From Variovorax sp. SG517 (GTDB lineage Bacteria; Pseudomonadota; Gammaproteobacteria; Burkholderiales; Burkholderiaceae_C), in NCBI RefSeq assembly GCF_013376045.1, contig NZ_JABMJG010000001.1, forward strand, positions 496,001 through 560,000: a DNA stretch of 64,000 nt, written 5' to 3'. A program made the position numbers and the translations under genes. Shown here piece after piece: positions 1-8,800 of this stretch (its first letter is position 1; each line of letters begins with the position of its first letter). Below the pieces are notes generated by a model. It made no database searches. It saw only the letters and a program-made list of their open reading frames with translations, and was not told the origin of the DNA.

Positions 1-150
1 CTGCTTCGCGCGGTAGGGCATGCCGTCGGGGCCGGCCACGCTTTCGGCGTTGGCCATGTTGCTCGCGGTCGCGTTCATGCGCTGCGACTGCGCGGTCATG
101 GCCGAGCCGGCCACGTTGAAGATGTTCATGGAGGTGCTGTTGAAGGGCAT
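1..150 (-). CDS. flgC: Flagellar basal-body rod protein FlgC (N-terminal part, cut by window edge)
   Basis: Proximal rod protein of the flagellar basal body, exported by the flagellar type III apparatus. Only the first 50 codons are in the window. They begin [18 protein letters not shown] and include the conserved rod-protein pattern [12 protein letters not shown], the FlgC version of the motif shared by rod, hook and hook-filament junction proteins. The ATG at 150 lies 18 bases after the flgB stop, so the two are clearly one leftward operon. The rest of the gene and probably the remaining flg rod and hook genes lie beyond the left edge. Identification is firm from motif and neighbour. Confidence 0.93.
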   Translation of the reverse strand, partial: MPFNSTSMNIFNVAGSAMTAQSQRMNATASNMANAESVAGPDGMPYRAKQ

Positions 151-168
151 GGAACGGGCTCCTGCTGC

Positions 169-576
169 TTACTGCTGCACCGCGGAGAGCAGCGACTTGA
201 TCTTCGAATTGATGACTGTGAGGTTCGACTCGTAGCGCAGCGCGTTGTCGGCGAATGCGATGCGCTCGACGTCCATCTCGACGGTGTTGCCGTCGAGGCT
301 GGACTGGTTGGGCACGCGGTAGAGCAGGTCCTTGTCGGAGACCGCCTGCGCCTGTCCCGCGAGATGGCGCGACGAAGTGGTGGCCAGCGACATCGACTGC
401 GATGCGCGCCCGCGCTCCACGGCTTCGCTCAGGCGCGCGCCGAAGTCGAAGTCGCGCGCCTTGTAGTTGGGCGTGTCCGCATGGGCGATGTTGGCCGCCA
501 GCACCTCCTGGCGCTCCGCGCGGAGGTTGAGGGCTTCGCGATTGAAGCGAAGCGCCGCATCCAGCTTGTCGATCAT
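169..576 (-). CDS. flgB: Flagellar basal-body rod protein FlgB
   Basis: Proximal rod subunit of the flagellar basal body. The 135-residue product has the usual FlgB length and carries the N-terminal signature LAANIAHADTPNYKARDFDF (about residues 27-46), the rod-protein motif used in export and polymerisation. It is the first gene of a leftward operon continuing into flgC. It is divergent from flgA, with a 231-base interval (577-807) between them that must hold both promoters. I found no sigma-28 or well-spaced sigma-54 site in that interval, so class II control by a master regulator such as FlhDC is likely but not shown. Confidence 0.95.
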   Translation of the reverse strand: MIDKLDAALRFNREALNLRAERQEVLAANIAHADTPNYKARDFDFGARLSEAVERGRASQSMSLATTSSRHLAGQAQAVSDKDLLYRVPNQSSLDGNTVEMDVERIAFADNALRYESNLTVINSKIKSLLSAVQQ

Positions 577-807
577 GTCTTTTCCATCCGTTGAGGCATC
601 GCAGGCGCACGAAGGCGCAGCGACAGATGGAAAGCGAGTCTATGCACGAGCCGCTTTTGCAATCGTCCGAACAAAGGGGGTTTTCGCCTGCTGCTCGCAA
701 CTTCGATCGGCCCGCGGATTTCTAGAATTTCCGTGCGGCGCCGTGCCTTCTTCCCGCGTGGCGCACCGCGATCCAGGCCCTCTCATCCATACATATCCGA
801 CGACCCG

Positions 808-1539
808 ATGACCTCTTCCGAGCTTCGCGATCACGCCCTGCGCGCCGTTGTGCCGGTGCTCGCGGCCATGGCGTGCACGGCATCCGCGTTCGCGTTCGCC
901 GCCGGCATCGCCAACTCCACCGGCACCGCCGACGCCGCCGCCGCGGTCATCGAGAAATACCTGCAGGTGCAGACGGCCGGCATGCCGGGCAAGGTGACGA
1001 TCAGCATCGAGGGACGCGGCACCGCCGCGCTGCCCGCGTGCGAAGCGCCCGAGGCCTTCCTGCCGCCGGGCGCGAAGCCGTGGGGCCGCGTCTCGGTGGG
1101 CGTGCGCTGCCAGGCGGAGCGGCCGTGGACGCGCTTCGTGCAGGCGCACGTGGCGGTGGAAGGCAGCTATTTCGTGGCGGCGCGCGCGATCGACGCGGGC
1201 CGGCCGCTGGGCGCGGGCGACGTCGCCGAGCGCACCGGCGACCTCACGCGGCTGCCGCGCTCGGTCATCACCAGCGCCACGGAGCTGGCCGGCGTGGTCA
1301 CGGTCAACCGCGTGGCACCCGGCGCGCCGCTGCGCAAGGAGCTGGTGCGCGGCGTCACAGTGATCCAGCAGGGGCAGGCGGTGAAGGTCGTGGCCCAGGG
1401 CCAGGGCTTCGTCGTCAGCACCGAGGCCAAGGCCATGACCGGGGCGGCCGTGGGGGCCGTCGTGCAGGCCAGAACCCGCGACGGGCGGCTGGTCAGCGGC
1501 GTGGCTGACGAAGAGGGGCAGATCCAGCTGGCGCAGTGA
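808..1539 (+). CDS. flgA: Flagellar basal-body P-ring formation chaperone FlgA
   Basis: Periplasmic chaperone needed for P-ring assembly around the flagellar rod. I chose the ATG at 808 because it puts a hydrophobic signal peptide at the very start (AVVPVLAAMACTASAFAFAAG). The open frame extends 25 codons further upstream, but that stretch is basic and not signal-like. The 243-residue product has a FlgA N domain followed by an SAF domain (about residues 125-190: YFVAARAIDAGRPLGAGDV) and a C-terminal beta clip (GQAVKVVAQGQGFVVSTEAKA), in the expected order. It is divergent from flgB. flgM follows 89 bases later, behind its own sigma-28 promoter. Confidence 0.95.
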   Translation: MTSSELRDHALRAVVPVLAAMACTASAFAFAAGIANSTGTADAAAAVIEKYLQVQTAGMPGKVTISIEGRGTAALPACEAPEAFLPPGAKPWGRVSVGVRCQAERPWTRFVQAHVAVEGSYFVAARAIDAGRPLGAGDVAERTGDLTRLPRSVITSATELAGVVTVNRVAPGAPLRKELVRGVTVIQQGQAVKVVAQGQGFVVSTEAKAMTGAAVGAVVQARTRDGRLVSGVADEEGQIQLAQ

Positions 1540-1576
1540 AGCCAGGCACCCGCGCATGCCCGACATTCGTTCTTCC

Positions 1577-1603
1577 TAAAGTTCTTGCGCCGGCTGCCGA
1601 TAT
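1577..1603 (+). promoter_or_regulatory. Sigma-28 (FliA) class III flagellar promoter driving flgMN
   Basis: TAAA at 1577-1580, exactly 15 bases of spacer, then GCCGATAT at 1596-1603. This matches the FliA consensus TAAA-N15-GCCGATAA at every position except the last. It sits 26 bases upstream of the flgM start. A FliA-dependent flgM promoter is the known arrangement: anti-sigma factor production is boosted by the sigma factor it inhibits. Confidence 0.9.
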
Positions 1604-1628
1604 ACGGGTCAGCCCCTGAGGAATCAAC

Positions 1629-1973
1629 TTGAAAATCGATCCCACCGCCCCTTCGGCCAAGCCCATTACCCGAACGCCCGCGGCCAACGCGGCCCAGGTG
1701 AGCGGTGCCGACGCCGCCCAGCGCGCCAGGCAAGCTGCGCCGGCCTCCGCGCAGGTCCGTTCGCTGCCCGGCGCCACCGGCGCCGCCGCGGCGGACTTCG
1801 ACGCGGCCCGGGTGGCGGCCATTCGCGAGGACATCCGCGCCGGGCGCTACCAGGTCCGCCCCGAGCGCATCGCCGACGGCCTGCTGGCTAGCGTGCGCGA
1901 CCTGCTCAGCCCGAATGTCCAGGACGCCGCGAACGCCCCGAACACCCCGAAACGCGAGGGCGGCAACGAATGA
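1629..1973 (+). CDS. flgM: Negative regulator of flagellin synthesis FlgM (anti-sigma-28), TTG start
   Basis: Anti-sigma factor that binds FliA until the hook is finished and is then secreted. The 114-residue product has the expected disordered Ala/Pro-rich N-terminus and a C-terminal FlgM domain (VAAIREDIRAGRYQVRPERI, about residues 60-80, then an amphipathic helix ending VRDLL). The only sensible start is the TTG at 1629, preceded by a GAGG ribosome-binding site at 1618-1621, so translation is probably moderate. A sigma-28 promoter lies directly upstream. The stop overlaps the flgN start (ATGA), indicating translational coupling. Confidence 0.92.
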   Translation: MKIDPTAPSAKPITRTPAANAAQVSGADAAQRARQAAPASAQVRSLPGATGAAAADFDAARVAAIREDIRAGRYQVRPERIADGLLASVRDLLSPNVQDAANAPNTPKREGGNE

Positions 1974-2428
1974 AACCGAGCCTGCTGGGCCACCTGCGCA
2001 CCGAAACCGCCTGCATCGAGGAATTTCTGTCGGTGCTGGACCAGGAGGCGCTGGCCATGTCGGACCGCACCTTCGCCGACCTGGCCTCCATTGCCGCGCG
2101 AAAAACCGTGCTGCTGGAGCGCATGGCCGAGCTGGACGCCCAGCGCGAGGCCCTGCAGGCGACGCTGGGCTTCGGCCCCGGCCGCGCGGGGGCCGATGCG
2201 GCGGCCGCGGCAGGCGGCGCGGACGCGGAACGGGCCTGGAAAGCACTGTTGCAGGTCGCCGGTCAGGCACGGGACCACAACCTGCGCAACGGCTCGATGG
2301 TCTACGCGCACCTCGATTTCACTCAACAGGCGCTGCATTTCCTGCAGGCCAGCGCGCAGCTGTTCTACGGACCGGACGGCGTGCGCAAGACACAGGCGGG
2401 CTCGGGCAACCGCCTCGCGGCGGGCTGA
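1970..2428 (+). CDS. flgN: Flagellar export chaperone FlgN
   Basis: Cytoplasmic chaperone for the hook-filament junction proteins FlgK and FlgL. The 152-residue product is predominantly helical, beginning LLGHLRTETACIEEFLSVLD and continuing with the heptad-like ALAMSDRTFADLASIAARKTV, the usual FlgN layout. It starts in a four-base ATGA overlap with flgM, the classic flgMN pair. FlgN proteins are weakly conserved, so the call rests on both helix pattern and position. Confidence 0.9.
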   Translation: MKPSLLGHLRTETACIEEFLSVLDQEALAMSDRTFADLASIAARKTVLLERMAELDAQREALQATLGFGPGRAGADAAAAAGGADAERAWKALLQVAGQARDHNLRNGSMVYAHLDFTQQALHFLQASAQLFYGPDGVRKTQAGSGNRLAAG

Positions 2429-2432
2429 TCGC

Positions 2433-2858
2433 GTGCGCGCCGGGCTGCTGGTCGCGCTGTGGCTGTGCGCCACCACCCTGCACGGCGTGGCGGAAGCGGC
2501 CGAGGGCGTGCTGGTCACCAATGTGGCGCCGGGCGCGCTGCCCGGCGATGCGATCAACCTCGGGCAGCTCGACCAGGCCGGCGCCGCGCTGCGCGACGTG
2601 GAGCGCATCGCGTACTCGGGCACGGCGATGGCCGCGGCCATGACGGCCGCATACGTGCCGGCGCTGCAGCCGGGCGAGAAGGCCATCGGCCTGGCAATGG
2701 GCAGCTACAAGGGCTACGCCGCGACGAGCCTGGGCTTCAGGGCCATGTCGGACGACGGACGGATGGCCTGGGGCATGACCGTCGCCAACGCGGGGCGGGA
2801 CTGGGGCTTCAACGCCGGCATCGGCTGGAAGCTCCCGCGCTCCGCGCACGAGCGCTGA
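2433..2858 (+). CDS. Stand-alone YadA-type membrane anchor protein (minimal trimeric autotransporter-like)
   Basis: A 141-residue secreted protein. The GTG at 2433 lies five bases after the flgN stop and gives an N-terminal signal peptide (LLVALWLCATTLHGVAEAAEG). It is followed by a YadA neck/stalk-like stretch, VLVTNVAPGALPGDAINLGQ, and then a complete YadA C-terminal anchor domain (about residues 60-137: GTAMAAAMTAAYVPALQPGE, then LGFRAMSDDGRMAWGMTVAN and the final beta strand). In known trimeric autotransporters this anchor forms the 12-stranded outer-membrane barrel and carries a long passenger. Here there is essentially no passenger. It could be a tiny trimeric surface protein or a decayed adhesin. 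Placement behind flgMN suggests shared expression with motility (inference). Confidence 0.8.
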   Translation: MRAGLLVALWLCATTLHGVAEAAEGVLVTNVAPGALPGDAINLGQLDQAGAALRDVERIAYSGTAMAAAMTAAYVPALQPGEKAIGLAMGSYKGYAATSLGFRAMSDDGRMAWGMTVANAGRDWGFNAGIGWKLPRSAHER

Positions 2859-2899
2859 GGCAGCCGCCGGAATCGCAAACACCATCACGATCACCACAC

Positions 2900-3733
2900 A
2901 TGGAAGCTCCCGACATGGACAACGATGCTCACGGCGAATCGCGGCAGGTGGCCATGGTGGGCTGCGACGAGGCCCAGGGACGGGCATGGGGCCAGAAGCT
3001 GCGGCTGATGGGCTGCACGCCGGTCTGCTTCGACAGCAGCGCCGACTTCCTGCGGGCCGCGACGCGGGGCAGCCACTTCGACCTGCTGCTGGCGGTGCTG
3101 AAGGACGAAGGCGCGTGGCCGTTGCTCACGGCCATGTGCAAGGCACTGCGCCTGCCGATCTTCCTGATCGCCAACGCCATGCAGCGCGACCTGCTGGCCG
3201 AGGTGCTGTCGACCACCGACCCCGAGTCGCGGGGTGCCGGCGTCGATTTCGCGGTGCTGCCTGTCGACGATTTCGAGGTGGGCCTGCGCGTGCGCGAGGC
3301 GCTGCGGCGCAACGAGGCCGTGCTCAACACGCAGGCGGTGAGCGCGGCCTTCGGCGACTACCGCTTCATCGGCAGCCGCAAGGTGGTGGCGTGCAAGGGC
3401 CAGGAAGTGCGCCTGAAGCCGCGCGAGTTCGAGCTGGCGCTGCTGCTGTTCCGCAATGCCGACCGGCTGCTGGAGCGCGAATGGCTGCTGGGCTCGCTGT
3501 GGACGGATTCGCGCATCGAGCGCAAGAGCCGCGTGCTCGACTGCTGCGTGGCGAACGTGCGCCGCAAGCTGTCGCTGCACAAGGGAAGTGAATTCGTCCT
3601 GCACTCGGTGTACGGGCGCGGCTACGAGCTTCGCCACGTGACGGCCGCGGCGCAGGCGGGATCGGTGGACGATTCGGGCTTTCCGGACACGTCGAACGAG
3701 CCGCTCTGGCTGGGGGAAGCGGCCCGCGCATGA
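2900..3733 (+). CDS. OmpR/PhoB-type winged-helix regulator with degenerate receiver domain
   Basis: DNA-binding regulator of 277 residues. A receiver-like domain (about residues 15-135) is followed by a typical Trans_reg_C winged helix (about 150-255: VRLKPREFELALLLFRNADR ... SRVLDCCVANVRRKL ... VYGRGYEL). The receiver lacks the usual catalytic set. Where DLLLxD is expected it reads FDLLLAVLKDE, with Ala/Val at residues 65-66 instead of the phospho-acceptor Asp. The beta-4 Thr/Ser is Ala (IANAMQ) and the beta-5 Lys-Pro is Leu-Pro (AVLPVDDFE). It is therefore unlikely to be a phosphorylation switch. A second ATG at 2915 is an equally possible start. No histidine kinase is adjacent; the flagellar context suggests a motility-linked role (inference). 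Confidence 0.85.
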   Translation: MEAPDMDNDAHGESRQVAMVGCDEAQGRAWGQKLRLMGCTPVCFDSSADFLRAATRGSHFDLLLAVLKDEGAWPLLTAMCKALRLPIFLIANAMQRDLLAEVLSTTDPESRGAGVDFAVLPVDDFEVGLRVREALRRNEAVLNTQAVSAAFGDYRFIGSRKVVACKGQEVRLKPREFELALLLFRNADRLLEREWLLGSLWTDSRIERKSRVLDCCVANVRRKLSLHKGSEFVLHSVYGRGYELRHVTAAAQAGSVDDSGFPDTSNEPLWLGEAARA

Positions 3734-3913
3734 CTCCGGATGCGGGGCCCGGGAAGAAACGTGACGATCGCCGGCCTCGAGGAACCGCCAACATCGAAGG
3801 GGCGGGACCTGATCCAGGCCACCTCTACCAACGCCGGCTGACCGTCCCCTGCAGTATCGGCGGCCAAACTTAAGCCGGGCTGAATGCGGCCGGGGCAGGC
3901 CAGAATCCGGGGC

Positions 3914-4702
3914 ATGCAATTGCAGATCGACCCGCAGCAGGTGCATCTCTGGCACCTGTACGTTCCGGAACAGGACGACGCCGCCTGCGAGGAGGCCACC
4001 ATGGCCCTGATGACGCCCGAGGAACGCGCGAAGCACGGGCGCTTTCACTTCGCCCGGGACCGTCGCAGGTACCTGATGACGCGGGGCTTGATCCGCACGC
4101 TTCTCTCGCGCTACGCGCCCATCGCGCCGCGGGACTGGGAATTCGAGAGCAACGCCTACGGACGCCCCGCAATCGCCAATGCGCTGCCGCAGGCGCGGCG
4201 CCTGCGCTTCAACATCTCGCACAGCGCCTCGCTGATGGTGGCGGCACTGACAGTGGAGCGCGAGGTGGGCGTGGATGTCGAGCACACGGCAAGGAACGCG
4301 CCGCTGGAGATCGCCGAGCATTTCTTCTCCGCGAAGGAGGCGCGGGCGCTGGGGCAACTGCCCGCTGGGCTGCAGCCGGCGCGCTTCTGGGACCTGTGGA
4401 CGCTCAAGGAAAGCTACATCAAGGCGCGCGGCATGGGCCTGTCGATTCCGCTGGACCGCTTCTCCTTCGGCCTCGATGAGGGCGGAGGCACCGCCATCGC
4501 CTTCGGGCACGACCTGGCTGACGATGCCCCCCAGCGCTGGCGGTTCTGGCGCATGCAGCCGGACGACGCGCACGCCGTGGCCCTGTGCATCGAGCGAAAG
4601 ACGGCCGAAGACGTGCAGATCGCCTGCTTCAAGGCGACGCCGCTGCTTGCGTCGGTCGAGGAGTTCCAGGGCACCGTGACGCGGCAGTCACCGGGCAGCT
4701 GA
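3914..4702 (+). CDS. Sfp-type 4'-phosphopantetheinyl transferase
   Basis: Transfers the phosphopantetheine arm of CoA to a serine of acyl- or peptidyl-carrier proteins. The 262-residue size fits the Sfp/AcpT class rather than short AcpS. Visible motifs are RFNISHSASLMV (about residues 98-109), the Mg-binding GVDVE (119-123), FFSAKEARAL (137-146) and WTLKESYIKA (162-171), containing the catalytic WxxKE. I start at the ATG at 3914; the frame is open ten codons earlier but that segment has no features. No NRPS or PKS is in the window, so its carrier-protein client is encoded elsewhere. Confidence 0.93.
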   Translation: MQLQIDPQQVHLWHLYVPEQDDAACEEATMALMTPEERAKHGRFHFARDRRRYLMTRGLIRTLLSRYAPIAPRDWEFESNAYGRPAIANALPQARRLRFNISHSASLMVAALTVEREVGVDVEHTARNAPLEIAEHFFSAKEARALGQLPAGLQPARFWDLWTLKESYIKARGMGLSIPLDRFSFGLDEGGGTAIAFGHDLADDAPQRWRFWRMQPDDAHAVALCIERKTAEDVQIACFKATPLLASVEEFQGTVTRQSPGS

Positions 4703-4716
4703 CGAGCGCCCGCGGC

Positions 4717-5535
4717 TCAGCGCTCGTCGCGATGCGCCTCGAATTCGGCGCGATTCCACAAATCGAAATACAGCACATCCGACCACTGAAGACCCAGCGG
4801 GTGCTTCGTGGCGCCGTTGCGGGTGCTGTCGCAGTCGTCGTCGAGACGGAGGCCGAAGAAGGCATCGAGCGGGGCCGGGCCTTTCTGCGCAATCGCCTTT
4901 TTGAGCAGACGGCCAGCTTCGGCAGTGTCGGCCGGCAGGGCGTCGAGGGCGGCACCCGCATGGAGGCATCGGGCGATCTCCTGCTCCACGCAGGCACGCA
5001 GCGCGTCTTCCGTTTCCTCGGACATGGTGTCGAGCTCGACCGTCTCCAGCAGCAGGTAGCGGTCGCGGTGGGCTTCGAGGAACGCGATCGTCTCGTCCAG
5101 CCAGATCGGGAGCCGGACCGGGGCGGATGGCGGCGCGGCCCGCACTGGCGCGTTCCTGCCGGGCGAGATCAACTCCTTGAAGCGCCCCAGCAGCGATTGC
5201 GGCGACTGCGGCTGCGCCTCGGCGGCGGACTGCGGGTCGGTCTCCGGAGCCGCCAGAAGCAGCGGCCGGACGATGTCGATGAAGCGCCGCACACGCTCGA
5301 AGCCGGGATCGAAGGAACTGCTGATCGCATGGAGCCTGGTCTTGCTCCCCGGCTCGTCGCCGTCGAAGCCATCGGACACCAGCGAAGCGCACAGTTGGGG
5401 ATCGCCCGACATGAGCAGCCGGAACATGAACGGCACGTCGTACGGCCACTCGGACAGGCCCGAGATGGTTTCCGGGCGGTCGGCATAGGCAACGGGCCTG
5501 TTGCCGAGGCTGTAGAGGTAGGAACGGTTGGCCAA
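4717..5535 (-). CDS. Uncharacterised MANRSYLYS-type protein (DUF7822-like), TTG start
   Basis: A soluble 272-residue protein of unknown function. The N-terminus LANRSYLYSLGNRPVAYADR, then ISGLSEWPYDVPFMFRLLMS, resembles a family I recall as DUF7822, whose members begin MANRSYLYS. For this reason I start it at the TTG at 5535, which has a strong purine-rich site (AAGGGGAG) just upstream, rather than at the ATG at 5625. The C-terminal half is acidic and helical (LDAFFGLRLDDDCDST, VLYFDLWNRAEFEAH). No signal peptide or membrane segment. Such proteins often sit as isolated accessory genes; nothing nearby defines a role. Confidence 0.75.
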   Translation of the reverse strand: MANRSYLYSLGNRPVAYADRPETISGLSEWPYDVPFMFRLLMSGDPQLCASLVSDGFDGDEPGSKTRLHAISSSFDPGFERVRRFIDIVRPLLLAAPETDPQSAAEAQPQSPQSLLGRFKELISPGRNAPVRAAPPSAPVRLPIWLDETIAFLEAHRDRYLLLETVELDTMSEETEDALRACVEQEIARCLHAGAALDALPADTAEAGRLLKKAIAQKGPAPLDAFFGLRLDDDCDSTRNGATKHPLGLQWSDVLYFDLWNRAEFEAHRDER

Positions 5536-5897
5536 CTGGAACTCCCCTTCTTGCAGGCCCGCCCTTGATCGGGAGGACGCGGGGCATTCTAGGAGGGGGC
5601 TGGCGGCCTCCGGTTGGGAGTCCACTCCATCACACGTACCCGGCCAGTTGGACAGACCAGATAGTCACTTCTTGTCAGTGCTCACCTCAGTCATATGGGT
5701 CTGAAAAACTCTGGATTCAGATTCGTTTCCTCGAAATCGGGAAATGAGCACCACTACCCAGAGCCAAAGCCCGAGATTTCCCTCAACACACCTTGCCGGC
5801 ACGGCTAACTGCCCTTGGTCGCGAGCAGACCCGCTCAGCACGGGGCCGCGATCACCGAGCCACCATCCGTCCGTCACGCTTGCGCCGCGCGAACTTC
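5536..5897. other. Intergenic interval with no recognisable gene
   Basis: This 362-base stretch lies upstream of the TTG-started gene and downstream of the BTAD regulator; both are read leftward. The part at about 5640-5780 is clearly more AT-rich than its surroundings, which fits a promoter for the leftward gene, but I cannot assign convincing -35 and -10 boxes. GGGAAAT (5739-5745) and ATTTCCC (5776-5782) form a perfect 7-base inverted repeat with a 30-base spacer. No tRNA, terminator or coding pattern was seen. Confidence 0.5.
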
Positions 5898-8800
5898 CTA
5901 GCCGGCCAACTCCCGGCAGCGTGCGGCGTCCAGCGCATGGCCGCAGGCGTGGAACTCCCGCGCCGCCGCGGCGAAGCCTTCGCGCGCGGCAGCGACACGG
6001 CCCGAGGCCCGTTCGATGTGCGCCTGCGCCTCGTGCAGCGACGCGTACCAGGCCGGCAGCTTCATCACCACGTTGGCCAAGTATTCGGACTGCTGTTGGT
6101 GGCTGGCCGCCAGGTCCAGTTCGTGCGCCCTCGCGGCCGCGATGGTGGCCGGAATGGCGAAGGTGATGCGGCAGCCGGGGCAACTTTCCAGCGGGCCGCG
6201 CACGTTGGCCTCGGCCTCCTCCAGCACGCCCAGCGCGGCGTCGGGCTGCGTGGCCATCGCGATGCGGGTGCCATAGATGCGGTCCAGCAGGTGGAAGCCG
6301 ACGTCGGACTGGCGCGCGACGTCGAGCGCTTCGTCGAGCAGGCCGCGCGCCCGGTCCATCTGCCCACGGTAGATCGCCAGCTCGGAGCGGCGCTGCAGCG
6401 ACAGCGCTTCGCCCGTCGCACCGCCGATCGCGCGGTGCATGCGCCCGCCGGCCACCAGGTCCTGCTCGGCGGCGTCGAGCTGGCCGCTGAGCAGCCAAGC
6501 CTCGCCGCGCAGCGTGACCGCGAACGCATGCCCGCGCGCCGCGCCCAGCCGCTGCGCCTCTGTGGCCAGCGCATCGGCGAACGCGATGACCTCGGCGTAC
6601 GGCCTCGAGCCGTACAAAAAGCGCTGCGTGATGCACAGGTGACCGTCGAACACGCGCACCGCCAGCTGCGGCAGGTGGCTCGTCTCCTTCAGGTCGGCCC
6701 ATACGCTGCCGTGCAGGTCGCCGCGCGCGTGCGCCGCCGCGGCTTGCGACCAGGAGGCGATCACGAGCGTGCCTTCATCGCCGGTCTCCAAGGCGATCCG
6801 GCGCACTTCGGCCGACCGGCGCGTGCCTTCGGCGGGGTCCCCGAAGCCCAGGGCCGCCGCGCCGCTGTAGGCCAGCGCTTCGGCAAGGCGCCCCGCCACC
6901 GTGGTGGGATGCACATCCTTCAGGTACTGCAGGGCTCCGGGCGGGTCGCTCATCTTCACTTGGGCCAGGGCCCGCTTGGCGCGCAGTTCGTGGGACAGCG
7001 CCTCCGGCGCGACGGCGGCCGCCGCATCGTAGGCGGCCAACGTGCCGGGCCGGCCCAGCGCGTCCAGGGACTCGGCACGCAGCGCCAGGGCTTCCGGCTG
7101 CGCCGCCCGGTGCGCGAGCAGCGGCTCGACATGACGCAACACGTCCTCGTAAGCGCCGAGGCGAAAGGCCTGGCGCGCAGCCGCCAGCGCACACGGCATC
7201 GCCTGCTCGGCGTCGCCCGCGGCGAGCCAGTGATGGCCCACCAGGCCCGGTGCCGCACCGCCTTGCGCGAGCCGCGCCGCCACGTCGCGATGCCACAGCA
7301 CACGCCGGTGCGGCGGGATGCCTTCGGCCAGCGCGTCCTGCACGAGGGCGTGGCGGAAGCGGTAGCGGCCATCGGCCACCACCAGCACGCCTGCGGCCAG
7401 CGCCTGGTCGAGCCGCGCCAACGGGTCGTGGCCTTCGTCGGCGGCCAGCGCCACGGCCGTGGCCACGTCGAAATCTTCGGCCGACAGCGCCAACCGGCGC
7501 AGGGCCTCCGTCGTGCCGGGGTCCAGGTCGCACAGGCGTTCGGCCAGGGCCGACGACAGGCTGCGGGACATCACCGCCGTGGCGCCGTCCGACGTGGCGG
7601 CACCGCGCGCGAGCTCGACCACGGCAAACGGCAGGCCTTCGGCACGACGGGCGATGGCGGTCGCGGCCTCGGCCGTCATCGGTGCGTCGGCCGAGCGGGC
7701 TGCGAGCAGCGCGGCTTCTTCCTCGGACAGCGGCCCCAGTTCAAGGGCTTCCAGCTGGCCGGCACGCTGCAGGCGCGAGGTGTTCCGGTCCAGCAGCGGC
7801 GGCAGCGCGTGCCGGCATGCGAGCAGCACGAACACCGGGGGGCCGCTCGCCGCCAGCTGCGTCAGCGCCTGGCCGCTCGCGTCGTCCGCCGCGTGCGCAT
7901 CGTCGACGATGAGCAGCACTGGCTTGTGCGCGGCCGTGGCCAGCAGCAGCCGGCGCACCGCGCCCACCATCTGGTGGCGCCCGAGCGGCAGGGCCAGCGG
8001 TTTCACGTCGCCCGAGGCGGTCATCTGCGACAGCACGGCCTGGGCGTGCGCACCGATGGCCTGTGCCGCGTCGGGCAGTTCGCCGAGCAAGGGCTCCACC
8101 AGGTCGGCCGCGATGCCGTAGGGCCGGGTCCAGTCGCCGGCCTGCAAAGAGCGCACCTGCCAGCCCAGGCCCCGCGCTTCTTCGGCGACGCGGCGGCAGA
8201 ACGCGGTCTTGCCCATTCCCGCCGGGGCGCGCACCACCGCGCCCCCCGGCCGGCCGGCGAGGCTGGCGCGCAGCCACCCCAGGACACGCACCAGCTCCAT
8301 GGCACGGCCGACGAAACGCGGCGCGGCGCCCTCCAGGCCCGCCACGCATTCGCGGTACAGCGCTTCGGCCGACGGGCCGGGGCGCAGGTCGAGGGTCTGC
8401 TGCAGATGGTCGCGCAGGTGGCCGTACCAGCGCAGCGCCGAAGAGCGTCGCCCGGCCGCCAGTTCCTCGCGCATCAGCTGGACATGGGCCGCCTCGTCGG
8501 TGGGGTCTTCGCGCACCAGCCGTTCCAGGTCGCCGGTCTGGCGCAGCAGCCGCAGGAACTTGTCGCGCAACCGCTGGCGCGGCGCCTCGGTCCAGGCTTC
8601 GTAGCGGGCGTCCGGCAGGAGGTCGCCACCGTAGAGTTGCGCGGCCGCCTTGCAGGCCTGCGGATCGCCGCTGTGCAGGGCCTCGTCCGCTGCGCGCTCG
8701 AACTGCTCAGCGTCGCACGCCACAGCATGGTCGGGCAGCAGGAAAACGCGGCCGCCTCGCAGCACCAGGGCGTCGGGCTGGCCGATGAACTGGCGCGCAT

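Noticed and set aside
636-660. Possible sigma-54 promoter (GCACG ... TTGCA) upstream of flgA
   Set aside because: The spacing between the two halves is 8 rather than 4 bases and the leading GG is not intact.
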